Positions 1 to 7,596 of a stretch of DNA of 44,791 nt are shown here, piece by piece. The position numbers were made by a program, and so were the translations under genes. The notes below the pieces were generated by a model that saw only the letters and a program-made list of their open reading frames with translations, was not told the origin of the DNA and searched no databases. This DNA comes from Deltaproteobacteria bacterium (GTDB taxonomy: Bacteria; Myxococcota; Myxococcia; Myxococcales; SZAS-1). The DNA is taken from assembly GCA_018266075.1 (NCBI GenBank), contig JAFEBB010000059.1:1-44791 (forward strand), read 5' to 3'. Positions within the stretch are counted from its first letter, which is position 1. Each line of letters begins with the position of its first letter.

Positions 1-1
1 C

Positions 2-100
2 GAGGCCCATCTTGGCCTCAGCAAGGTGTCTCAAGAAATCGTGACGCGGGGGACCATCGGGCTCCTGGCGGGCCACACGCCGCCATCAGGCTTCTTCTAA
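2..100 (+). CDS. C-terminal fragment of an unidentified protein (5' end outside window)
   Basis: An open frame enters from the left edge and ends at TAA (98-100), giving 32 residues that finish in HTPPSGFF. Codon choice is compatible with a real gene, and a small hairpin overlaps the stop, which fits a true 3' end. There is too little sequence to name a family. It is kept because it reads straight from the window edge to a hairpin-flanked stop. It could also be chance in GC-rich DNA. Confidence 0.3.
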   Translation, partial: EAHLGLSKVSQEIVTRGTIGLLAGHTPPSGFF

Positions 101-115
101 GCGAGCCCCCTCGCT
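100..115 (+). terminator. Small hairpin at the stop of the left-edge fragment
   Basis: AGCGAG-CCCC-CTCGCT is a perfect 6-bp stem with a 4-nt loop beginning at the last base of the TAA stop. No T-tract follows, so it is at best a weak intrinsic terminator. Confidence 0.3.
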
Positions 116-348
116 GACCGGCGTTTGGCGAGCGAAGGTGTCTGACGTGGAATCTCGTGGTGCGCCCGAAGCGGAGCGAACCTTGCGTTCCTTCCTTCCG
201 TGGATGACCGTTAACTGATGCAGCCACACTCCAGACCGCCTTGCCGGGCCTCAAGTGACGGCCGCCTGTGGATGAACGGGTGCAGCGCGAAGGATGTGGC
301 GCGCGGCGCGTGAGCGTCGCGCAACTCGCTCCGCATCCGGAGGCGTGA
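116..348. other. Leader region of the giant glycosyltransferase-like gene
   Basis: No credible gene was seen in these 233 bases. The only clear signal is GGAGG at 339-343, five bases before the ATG at 349, a good Shine-Dalgarno that fixes the start of the next gene. No confident -35/-10 pair was recognised. Confidence 0.4.
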
Positions 349-3300
349 ATGGCTCGACGCGCCCTCACATCGCCTTTCGTCGTCTGTCTCGTCGCCACCC
401 GCGAACGCGACGTGCTCCTACAACGAGCGCTCGCTACCGTCGCACTGCAAACGCGCCTGCCAGACGCATTGATCGTCGTGGACGACGCGGACGGAGGTCC
501 GACAGCGGCGACGACCGAAGCCGTACGGGCACTGGACCTATCGGCCGGCGTGGAGCGAATTCTCCTGGGTCACCGGCGCACACGAGGTGCAGCGGGCGCA
601 TGGAACGCGGGGCTCGACGAGGCTGCTCGTCGATTCGGGCCGCCCGAGAGCGTGATCGTCGCCATCCTCGACGACGACGATGAGTGGAGTCCCGATCATC
701 TTGAGCGCTGCATTGGTGCGATTGGTCCCGATGTCGATGTCGTCGCGCCGGATATCGTGCGGCATGACGCGAGGCACCCGGAAGGGCGGCTACAGCGTGC
801 GCCGGACGAGCTCTCCGTGGACGTGGCGCTCGTGGGTAACCCTCACATCCAGGGCTCAAACCTCGTCGCACGGCTCTCGACGCTGCTCGAATCGGGACTC
901 TTCGATGAGCATCTGCCGAGCACGACAGACCGCGACCTCGTGATCCGCCTCGCCGACATTGGGGCGCGCTACCGACGGGTCGATGCAGCGACCGTTCACC
1001 ACGATGCCGCCATTGACCGTCCGCGGCTCTCTCTTCCCGCGAGCGACGCCAAGCGAACGGGGCTGGCGAGGTTTCTTTGGAAGTACGGAAGGCGAATGAC
1101 TGCGTCACAGCGGGAGGCCTTCGGCAACCGTGCGCGGGAACTCTTTGGAGTCGATGTCGCGTCGAGCAATCCGGGGCCGGCGGTTGCCGAGACGTCGCCT
1201 CCAACTTCAAAGGAAGCCGAGTTCGGATCTCGCGTGACGCTCGTTGCCGGCGTTGTTGCAGATGGCGACGCCGCTGGCGTGGCGCGGGTCGAACCTCTTC
1301 TGCGAGACCTCCTGTCTCTGCATGCCGAGGAGGGACTCGGGGGCCTGGACGTGGTCCTTCTGGAGAACGGAGACGGCAGCGGCACTCTGGGCGAGCTCGT
1401 GGACCGCATGAACTCTTCTGGCCTGCGATGTCACCACGTCACCGTGGCTCGGCAACGGGAAGATGCGCTTGCCGGCGCATTCGGGCCGGAGTTCGTCCGT
1501 CGCGACGGGCGCCTTGCGATTGCGGAGTCGAGGACGCTCCTTCAGCGCTACGTCCGGTGGCTGATGCGGCCTGGCGCGATCGCCTGGATCCTCGACGACG
1601 ACAAGCGACTCGATGCGCTTGTGCTCAAAGGGGGGCGAGAACTGATTCGTGAGCGATTGCCAGTCATCCAGCGCATCCGGAGCCTTGAGCAAACGGGTGC
1701 TTCTGCCGTCCTTGGCGTCGATACTGGTGCTGCACCCCTGCCGGCCGTTGCCACGCTGCGCGTACAGCTCGTCGACCTTCTTTCGAACCTCACAGCGATG
1801 CAAGCAATGGAGCCGCAGAAGGCGTGGCTCTCGCCGGCTCAGGAGAACGCGAAAACCGCACGAGACGCGCCCGACTACTACTATGACCTCGCGCGGAGCC
1901 AAACAGCGCACCTCGAGACGCCGTTCTGGTTCGACGCGGGCAAAACCCCAGTCTCCGTTCGCGAAGCGATGTTGTCCTTGTGCACCCGAGCGCCCCGCGT
2001 GCTGGCCGGCGAGCAGGTCTTCCGCCCGCTATTCGTCGAACAGGACCAATCGCTCACAACACGCGCATCCATCATTCGAGGTGGCAACACGCTGGTGTTC
2101 GACCCAGATGCACTGGTCGACGTGCCGCAGTTCGTGCCAGCGCCCGACGGTCGCCCATCCCGACGGTCGGACATCGTCTGGGCGCTCCTCAATACCTACG
2201 TCCGAGCGCGTCCCACTGTTCAAGCTCCGTTTGCGGTGTTCCACGACAGGAGCGACCTTGGTGAGGATGCCCTCAACCTCAGCAGAATCGTCGACGACAT
2301 CCGCGGTTATGCTCTCTATTCCGCGCTCGCGGACGTATTCGAGGACAGGCAGAGACGTGGGTTGGACGTCCTCGCCCTCGACAGCGCCGGCGAACGCCTG
2401 GTTGCCGAGCGCCACGGGAAATACCTGCAGGAGCGCGCTGCGGCGCTGAGCCTCGCCGTTCATCGCTCTCGTGGCGTTGCGAAGGCCATCCTGCGCCTCA
2501 TCCGCGAACCCGGGTCGTGGTGGTCGACGGATCTCGAGGTCAAGAGTGCGCTGTGCGGTCTGGAAGAGCTTGCGAACAAGGTCGAGCTCTTCCTCCATCT
2601 GGAGCGAGTTGCGGAGTTGGAGACCCAGCTTGCAGCCACAGAGCCCGTACTTGCTTCGACGTACCTCGGCAAGCTTCGCGAGGTCCTAGCAACGGCCATG
2701 GGAGACCGCGACAGGCCACCGCCCGCGTGGCTCCAGGAAGAACGGACGCGGGTCGCGCGTGCCCAGGTTCAGCGGTTGGCGCAGACGAAAGGTCAGCTCC
2801 GGCCTCTTGGGGCGGGCGCTGAGGGCGTCGTCTTCACAGACGGCGCGACGGTGTTCAAGTACTTCGACCACTGGAGTGCGCGAGGTGCAAGCGAGCGACG
2901 CGCCTTCCTCCATTCCCTCGTTGGCAAATGGCGGGGCACCTCGGGGCTATACGAATTGACCGGCCTCATCGAGGACGGCCCGCACTCGGTTCTCGTGTAC
3001 CCGTACGAGCCAAGTGAGCCGTACACGGGCGGCCATGGCCCTGGACTCGTCAGACTCCTGCGCGAGTTTCGCGCGAACGGGATCGCCTGCCGCAATCTGC
3101 ATCCGAAGAACCTGCGTGTTGTCGGCGACAACGTTCGCCTCGTGGACTACGGCGCTGACCTCCGGCCTCTCGATGACGTTGAATGGCGTCACATGATTCG
3201 CCGCGCTTTCCTCTGCTGGAGGTGGGCTCATCGCTCCGATCTTGAGTCGCTCATGAAGCGAGCCCTGAGCGAAGACATCGAAGAGCTTGACGGTTGGGAG

Positions 3301-5526
3301 CGGATGCAGCGCGCAGTCGTGCCCACGGACGCGAAGGAGGATCTCGACCAACTCATCCTCCGCATCGTCCACGAGGCGCGACCGGGTGCCGTACTCGACT
3401 TTGGTTGTGGAGCAGGGTCATTGGTGCGCCGATTGGCGACAGATGGAGTCGTCGCGCTGGGGTACGACGTGGCGTCGAACCGGCGCTGGGCGGAGCAGGG
3501 TGGCACGCTAACGACCGACCGCAACCTTGCGCTCTCCCGCGCCCCATTCGATCTCGTCGTCTGCTCCCTGGTTCTGTGCTCGCTCAATGACGTGGAATAT
3601 CGCGAGGTCATTCGCGAGGTCAGAGCGGCGCTTCGGGTCGAAGGAACGGCCGTCATTGCGGTGTGCAATCCGTTTCATGTCCTGGGGGGCGATACCGCGC
3701 TTCAAGAGCGCCACGTGGAACCTGGCAGCGATCAGGACACCGCTTTCACCTGGACCAAGCAGACTCGAGCGACTGGCCGGACGAGGGCCGACGTTCACCG
3801 GCCATTCCACGTGCTGAGACGAGACCTGCTCCGCGCCGGACTCCTGACCCAATCGCTGAACGAGACGGAGTGCGTCGACGAGGAGCGATTCGAGCCGGCG
3901 TCGGACTTCCTTGTGCTCACAGCGCGCGCCATTGCGCCGGGTCCACGGGTGTCGTTGCTCATCCGCGCGTCGGCGATGGACTGGCGAACGGTCGAGCACC
4001 AGGTGCGCCACATCGTCGACCAGTTCGAGACGCCTCATGCGTTCTTCGAGCGAATCGTCGTCCTCGACTCACGGCGCTCGGACTTCCCTCGCCAGCACGA
4101 CGAGCCTGACCACGCGGCCGCTCGCGCCGCGATTGAACGCCTCGTGGCCAATGGGACGATCGACCAGCTCGTCGAGGCTCCGACAGGTGGGTCGCCGGTG
4201 GCTGCTCTTCACGAGCGGTGGTACGGATTGAGTGCTTGTGAGCCTCACACCGTAGCTGGCTACCCTAGCGCTGCTAGCCTCGTTGGCTTCGAGGCTTGCT
4301 CCGGCGACTACATCCTCCACCTGGACGCGGATGTTCTCGTCGGGCGCAATGGAACTGGTGACGAGCCTCTGCGTGAGCTTGCTGAGGCGCTCGAGGCCGA
4401 TCCGGTTGCCGTCTCGGCCGCGGTGAGCATTGCTTCACTCCACCCCGGTCCCTTCACGCAGGGCGGAGAAGAAGGGGCGTGGCGCGTCGAGGCCCGTGCG
4501 ACTCTTCTGCACCGAAGCCGCCTACTTGGCAGTCGGCCATGGCCGAATCGGCTTCGAGGCGCGCAGGTTGAGCTCACGTGGCACCGAGCGTTGGACGAAC
4601 GCATCCGAGGCGGAGACCTGTCGTCCCTGCGGCGTGGAAGAACGCCCACGTTCTTCATCCACCCCCCGAATGAGCTCAAAGTCGACCGCGACCGCCTTCA
4701 CCTCATCGGCGAACGCATTGCTTCCGGCGTCATGCCTGCGGAACAGCTTGGTCACGTGGAGCTCGTCCCGGACTTGCACGCTTGGTTCACGCCGAAGCGC
4801 ACAGAGCCTGTCGTCATCGTCGCTTGTGGTCGAAACGTGCCTGCGGGTCGGGTGCTGCGCTGGCGCGAGTCACTCGCTGCGCAAACCGACACAAGCTGGG
4901 GCGTGGTCGTTGTTGAGGATGGAGGCAAGCGGGCGAGCCAGGAGTTCGTTCGGCACGCGCTGAGCGGCTGGTCGTCCCGTGCCACTTTGCTGACTCCGCC
5001 TCACCGTCGTGGCGGACTCGCGAACATGGTTGCGGTTCTCGGACACATCGCGAGCGAGCCGGAGACCATCGTCATCCAGGTTGATCTGGACGACGCCCTT
5101 CTTGGGAAGAACGTTCTTGCACGCGTCGTCGATGAGTTCCGCTGCGGCGCCGACCTTGTCGTGGGTGGCATGCGTCGCACGGACAAGTTCGGCGCCCCTC
5201 CGCCTGTGTTCGACAACGCTCGCCAACGGCGCGGCGGGGGCGTCTGGCAGCACCTCCATGCGTTCCGACGGCAGCTCTTTGATCGCGTGCCTGATGAGGC
5301 GCTGCGTCTCGATGGCGAGTACGTCGACCTTGCTTGGGACTGGCCCTTAATGCTGGGACTTGTCGAGGCGGCAGAGTCGCCGCGGTACATCGACTCCCCC
5401 TGTTATCTGCATGAGCCGTCGGGACCTGGAAAGACGGGTGTCGAGCGAACCGCCCGCGAGGCGATCATCAACCGAATCGTCAGGCAACCGGCGGTTCACG
5501 CGAACAGCGCCCGCTCTCAGCGTTGA
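349..5526 (+). CDS. Giant multidomain glycosyltransferase / kinase-like / methyltransferase fusion protein (1725 aa)
   Basis: One uninterrupted frame carries six apparent domains. (1) A GT-A/GT2-like domain (about 8-250) has VVDDAD at 43-48 and ILDDDDEW at 106-113. (2) A second GT-A-like unit (about 293-700) has WILDDD at 413-418 and RRSDIVW at 605-611. (3) A kinase/APH-like domain (about 812-985) has a Gly-rich loop at 821-828, K837, a catalytic-loop motif RNLHPKN at 915-921 and a metal-site motif DYG at 933-935. (4) A class I methyltransferase (about 1000-1195) has SAM motif VLDFGCGAG at 1015-1023. (5) A GT-A-like domain (about 1199-1470) has DAD at 1326-1328. (6) A GT2-like domain (about 1486-1715) has VVVVED at 1519-1524 and DLD at 1579-1581. 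No signal peptide or membrane segment was seen, so a cytoplasmic location is expected. Such fusions usually assemble surface glycans or decorate natural products; the substrate cannot be told. Third positions are less GC-biased than in neighbouring genes, suggesting transfer. Domain boundaries are estimates. Confidence 0.85.
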   Translation: MARRALTSPFVVCLVATRERDVLLQRALATVALQTRLPDALIVVDDADGGPTAATTEAVRALDLSAGVERILLGHRRTRGAAGAWNAGLDEAARRFGPPESVIVAILDDDDEWSPDHLERCIGAIGPDVDVVAPDIVRHDARHPEGRLQRAPDELSVDVALVGNPHIQGSNLVARLSTLLESGLFDEHLPSTTDRDLVIRLADIGARYRRVDAATVHHDAAIDRPRLSLPASDAKRTGLARFLWKYGRRMTASQREAFGNRARELFGVDVASSNPGPAVAETSPPTSKEAEFGSRVTLVAGVVADGDAAGVARVEPLLRDLLSLHAEEGLGGLDVVLLENGDGSGTLGELVDRMNSSGLRCHHVTVARQREDALAGAFGPEFVRRDGRLAIAESRTLLQRYVRWLMRPGAIAWILDDDKRLDALVLKGGRELIRERLPVIQRIRSLEQTGASAVLGVDTGAAPLPAVATLRVQLVDLLSNLTAMQAMEPQKAWLSPAQENAKTARDAPDYYYDLARSQTAHLETPFWFDAGKTPVSVREAMLSLCTRAPRVLAGEQVFRPLFVEQDQSLTTRASIIRGGNTLVFDPDALVDVPQFVPAPDGRPSRRSDIVWALLNTYVRARPTVQAPFAVFHDRSDLGEDALNLSRIVDDIRGYALYSALADVFEDRQRRGLDVLALDSAGERLVAERHGKYLQERAAALSLAVHRSRGVAKAILRLIREPGSWWSTDLEVKSALCGLEELANKVELFLHLERVAELETQLAATEPVLASTYLGKLREVLATAMGDRDRPPPAWLQEERTRVARAQVQRLAQTKGQLRPLGAGAEGVVFTDGATVFKYFDHWSARGASERRAFLHSLVGKWRGTSGLYELTGLIEDGPHSVLVYPYEPSEPYTGGHGPGLVRLLREFRANGIACRNLHPKNLRVVGDNVRLVDYGADLRPLDDVEWRHMIRRAFLCWRWAHRSDLESLMKRALSEDIEELDGWERMQRAVVPTDAKEDLDQLILRIVHEARPGAVLDFGCGAGSLVRRLATDGVVALGYDVASNRRWAEQGGTLTTDRNLALSRAPFDLVVCSLVLCSLNDVEYREVIREVRAALRVEGTAVIAVCNPFHVLGGDTALQERHVEPGSDQDTAFTWTKQTRATGRTRADVHRPFHVLRRDLLRAGLLTQSLNETECVDEERFEPASDFLVLTARAIAPGPRVSLLIRASAMDWRTVEHQVRHIVDQFETPHAFFERIVVLDSRRSDFPRQHDEPDHAAARAAIERLVANGTIDQLVEAPTGGSPVAALHERWYGLSACEPHTVAGYPSAASLVGFEACSGDYILHLDADVLVGRNGTGDEPLRELAEALEADPVAVSAAVSIASLHPGPFTQGGEEGAWRVEARATLLHRSRLLGSRPWPNRLRGAQVELTWHRALDERIRGGDLSSLRRGRTPTFFIHPPNELKVDRDRLHLIGERIASGVMPAEQLGHVELVPDLHAWFTPKRTEPVVIVACGRNVPAGRVLRWRESLAAQTDTSWGVVVVEDGGKRASQEFVRHALSGWSSRATLLTPPHRRGGLANMVAVLGHIASEPETIVIQVDLDDALLGKNVLARVVDEFRCGADLVVGGMRRTDKFGAPPPVFDNARQRRGGGVWQHLHAFRRQLFDRVPDEALRLDGEYVDLAWDWPLMLGLVEAAESPRYIDSPCYLHEPSGPGKTGVERTAREAIINRIVRQPAVHANSARSQR

Positions 5527-5588
5527 GCCGTTTCGGAGGAACGATCAGGCGCGATCACGATGACTCTGCGGCTCGGCCATTCAGCTTT

Positions 5589-5610
5589 CCATGTGCCATC
5601 CATGTGCCAT
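5589..5610. repeat. 11-bp perfect tandem duplication
   Basis: CCATGTGCCAT occurs twice without a gap (5589-5599 and 5600-5610). Shortly after, TGTCCTG also occurs twice. Short direct repeats of this kind are often arm-type integrase sites near attachment sites, but that role is inferred only from position, about 135 bases from the tRNA-like sequence. Confidence 0.6.
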
Positions 5611-5744
5611 GCGGGTGTGTCCTGGCATGTCCTGCGATGATCTGACCTGCACCCCCGTGTTTCCCAACTTCTTGAGCGGTTTCGCTAACTTGTGCGGCAA
5701 GCGTGCGTTCTCGCTCGGTTATTGGTTCTTACTGGGAAACTGAC

Positions 5745-5767
5745 TTCGAATCCCGTCAGGGACGCCA
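5745..5767 (+). other. tRNA 3'-end fragment, candidate attachment site (attR-like)
   Basis: These 23 bases read as the end of a tRNA gene: a T-loop TTCGAAT (5745-5751), the 3' strand of a T-stem CCCGT, a 7-nt acceptor strand CAGGGAC, discriminator G and CCA. The bases before the T-loop (CTGAC) do not pair with CCCGT, and no anticodon or D arm precedes it, so this is not a working tRNA. A lone tRNA 3' end is what tyrosine-recombinase elements leave at their distal junction. The intact tRNA would then lie to the left, outside the window. Chance similarity is possible. Confidence 0.45.
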
Positions 5768-6064
5768 ACCGCCGCACGAGTGGCCATGAATCGCGTGGTC
5801 ACATTCGGCGGCGAGGAGCTGGCCCCCTGGGCCGATGGCCACTTCCGCGCGCTCTTCCGCGGGGCAGGCTGCGCCGAGTACGGCAGGAGACGGTGCCCAA
5901 GCTTCGGCAAGCCGGGCTCGGCCGGCTCGCGCGTGTCGAGAGGTCCGCCTGCGTCTTCTCCCGCTGACCGACCTTCACCAGCTCCGCAGCGAGCGCGCGT
6001 CGGGCGAAGCGCGCGACCGTGCCAGAAGCGCTTCGCGCTCCACCCGCGACGGCGCAGATGCTCG

Positions 6065-7168
6065 CTATTCGAGAGTGATGCGCACCAGCGCGAACTCCGA
6101 GTTGAACCAGCCCGGCGTGGGCCGCGAGAACGTGACGTAGAGGATGCGCCCGTCGTCCTCCGAGAGCTCGGAGTGGAGAAGGGCGTCGTAGCTCGTTCCG
6201 CCGGCGTCCTGGCGATCGGTCGTGAAGAGCGTGGCCTCGCCCGACCACTCGCCGGTGAGCTTGGGCGCGGTGCGGTACTTCACGTCGTTCGAGAGCGGCG
6301 CCGAGTACACGACGAGCCACTGGCCCAGGTGTGCGTTGAAGGAGACGTTGAGGATCGAGGCGCCGTCGAAGACCTCGGCGGCGTCGCCGAGCTTCGACGA
6401 CCAGTCGCTGCCGTTCCAGAACTGCCACGCCGAGCGCTGCTGCGCCTGCGCAAAAGGGACGCGCGCCAGCTTGCACGGCCAATTGAATCCGCGCTTGTTG
6501 CAGCCGAAGGCGAAGATGAATCCATCCTGCTCCACGGCGGCGCTGCCGAAGCTCGGCTCGTCCTGGCAGAAGAGCGCCATCGGCTGATCCGCGCAGACGT
6601 TGAACGCCGGGCGCGTGGGCAGCGCGTCGAAGCTCGACCACATCGCCATCGACTGGCCCACGCCCTGGAAGTTGAAGTCGCCGGGCGCGGCGGTGACGAG
6701 GCCGTAGAACGCGAGCGCCGTGCCCGCATCGGCGTCGAAGACGATGGCGCCGGGCCAGGTGGCCCAGCGCTGGCCGCAAGGCGTCTCCAGGCAGCCGCCG
6801 TCGGGGAGCTGCTGGTGGGCGAGGTCGACGGCGAGCTCGTCGGACGTGGGTTGGAAGAGGCTGAGCGGCGCGCCGGCGTCGTCGAGGCGATCCGCGAGCG
6901 CCAGCCCGCCGTCGATGACGGCCGTCGCGCTGATGGAGAACGTGTTCGATACGAAGTTGAAGCCCTGGGCGTTGGGCACGCTCAGGAACGTGTCGCCGAA
7001 CGCCCAGACTTCCTGGCCCCAGACCCGCGCGGTCTCGGCGCCGTCGCGGCCAACGATGAGCGGCGACTGCTGCAGCGCGCCCAGCTCCTCCACCTTCGCG
7101 ACCTTGCCCGCCGGTCCGCGGCTGCACGCGGCGAGCACCAGAACAGCCAGCGCCAGGCGGGTGCGCAT
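6065..7168 (-). CDS. DUF4185-like secreted lipoprotein
   Basis: The 367-residue product starts with a short signal peptide and lipobox LAAC, so it should be a lipid-anchored envelope protein. The motif VWAFGDTFLS after an RDG tract, with later blocks rich in aromatic residues and DG turns, matches the DUF4185 style of beta-propeller seen in secreted proteins of unknown activity, some related to glycoside hydrolase folds. The start at 7168 was chosen because the lipoprotein signal begins there and because its ATG shares one base with the TGA of the gene before it. That makes translational coupling likely and places this last in a three-gene minus-strand operon. No enzyme activity can be assigned. 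Confidence 0.6.
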   Translation of the reverse strand: MRTRLALAVLVLAACSRGPAGKVAKVEELGALQQSPLIVGRDGAETARVWGQEVWAFGDTFLSVPNAQGFNFVSNTFSISATAVIDGGLALADRLDDAGAPLSLFQPTSDELAVDLAHQQLPDGGCLETPCGQRWATWPGAIVFDADAGTALAFYGLVTAAPGDFNFQGVGQSMAMWSSFDALPTRPAFNVCADQPMALFCQDEPSFGSAAVEQDGFIFAFGCNKRGFNWPCKLARVPFAQAQQRSAWQFWNGSDWSSKLGDAAEVFDGASILNVSFNAHLGQWLVVYSAPLSNDVKYRTAPKLTGEWSGEATLFTTDRQDAGGTSYDALLHSELSEDDGRILYVTFSRPTPGWFNSEFALVRITLE

Positions 7169-7593
7169 CAGCGGCTCGCGGACACGTGGTACGTCGCGGC
7201 GCACGTGACGTCACCCCTGGGGCCGCGCGCGTGCTGCACCTGCACCAGCTCGCCCTCGAGCTTCTGCGGCGTGCCCGCGAGCCTCGCCGAGGAGCGATTG
7301 CCGTCGTCGAGCTGGAGCTCGTTCTTGCTGCCCGCGTAGACGCCCGTGTACGCGCTCGACGCCGTCTTCGCATTCGCGACGGCCACGTGGATCTCCCAGC
7401 CGTTGGCGGTGAGCGTCCACTGCTCGTCGATGGTCGTCACGCCGAGCGCCGCGCGATCCGGGCACGTGGACATCGTCTCGGTGAGGCTGACCTTCCACGC
7501 GCCGAGATACGGCTTGGTCCACGCGTCGGGAGGCTGGTTCGGCGGCGGGGCGCCGGCGAGCGCGATCGCTACGAGAGCAACGAGCATCCGCAA
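7168..7593 (-). CDS. Small exported protein of unknown function
   Basis: The 141-residue product has an N-terminal signal peptide (MRMLVALVAIALAG) followed by a Pro-rich stretch. The mature part has paired Cys residues (STCPDRA and VTCAAT) that could form a disulfide, and alternating hydrophobic strands suggest a small beta-rich domain. The gene starts 3 bases after the RCC1 lipoprotein gene ends and its stop overlaps the next start, so it sits in the middle of an operon of secreted proteins. No family was recognised. Confidence 0.7.
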   Translation of the reverse strand: MRMLVALVAIALAGAPPPNQPPDAWTKPYLGAWKVSLTETMSTCPDRAALGVTTIDEQWTLTANGWEIHVAVANAKTASSAYTGVYAGSKNELQLDDGNRSSARLAGTPQKLEGELVQVQHARGPRGDVTCAATYHVSASR

Positions 7594-7596
7594 ACT

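Larger units (their letters stand above)
5527..6064. other. Gene-poor junction region
   Basis: These 538 bases lie between the giant gene and the 3' end of the minus-strand lipoprotein operon. No convincing gene was found; open frames here are short, mutually overlapping and resemble nothing recognised. The stretch holds an 11-bp tandem duplication (5589-5610) and a tRNA-3'-end-like sequence (5745-5767). The codon style of the flanking genes differs on the two sides, so this is probably the boundary of an integrated element. Confidence 0.5.

Noticed and set aside
5745-5767. A working tRNA gene at the tRNA-like sequence
   Set aside because: No D arm, anticodon arm or paired T-stem precedes the 3' end; kept only as an attachment-site candidate.
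5780-7339. A 519-codon plus-strand frame opposite the DUF4185-like gene
   Set aside because: Arg-rich antisense frame; the minus strand has a lipoprotein signal and a domain motif.
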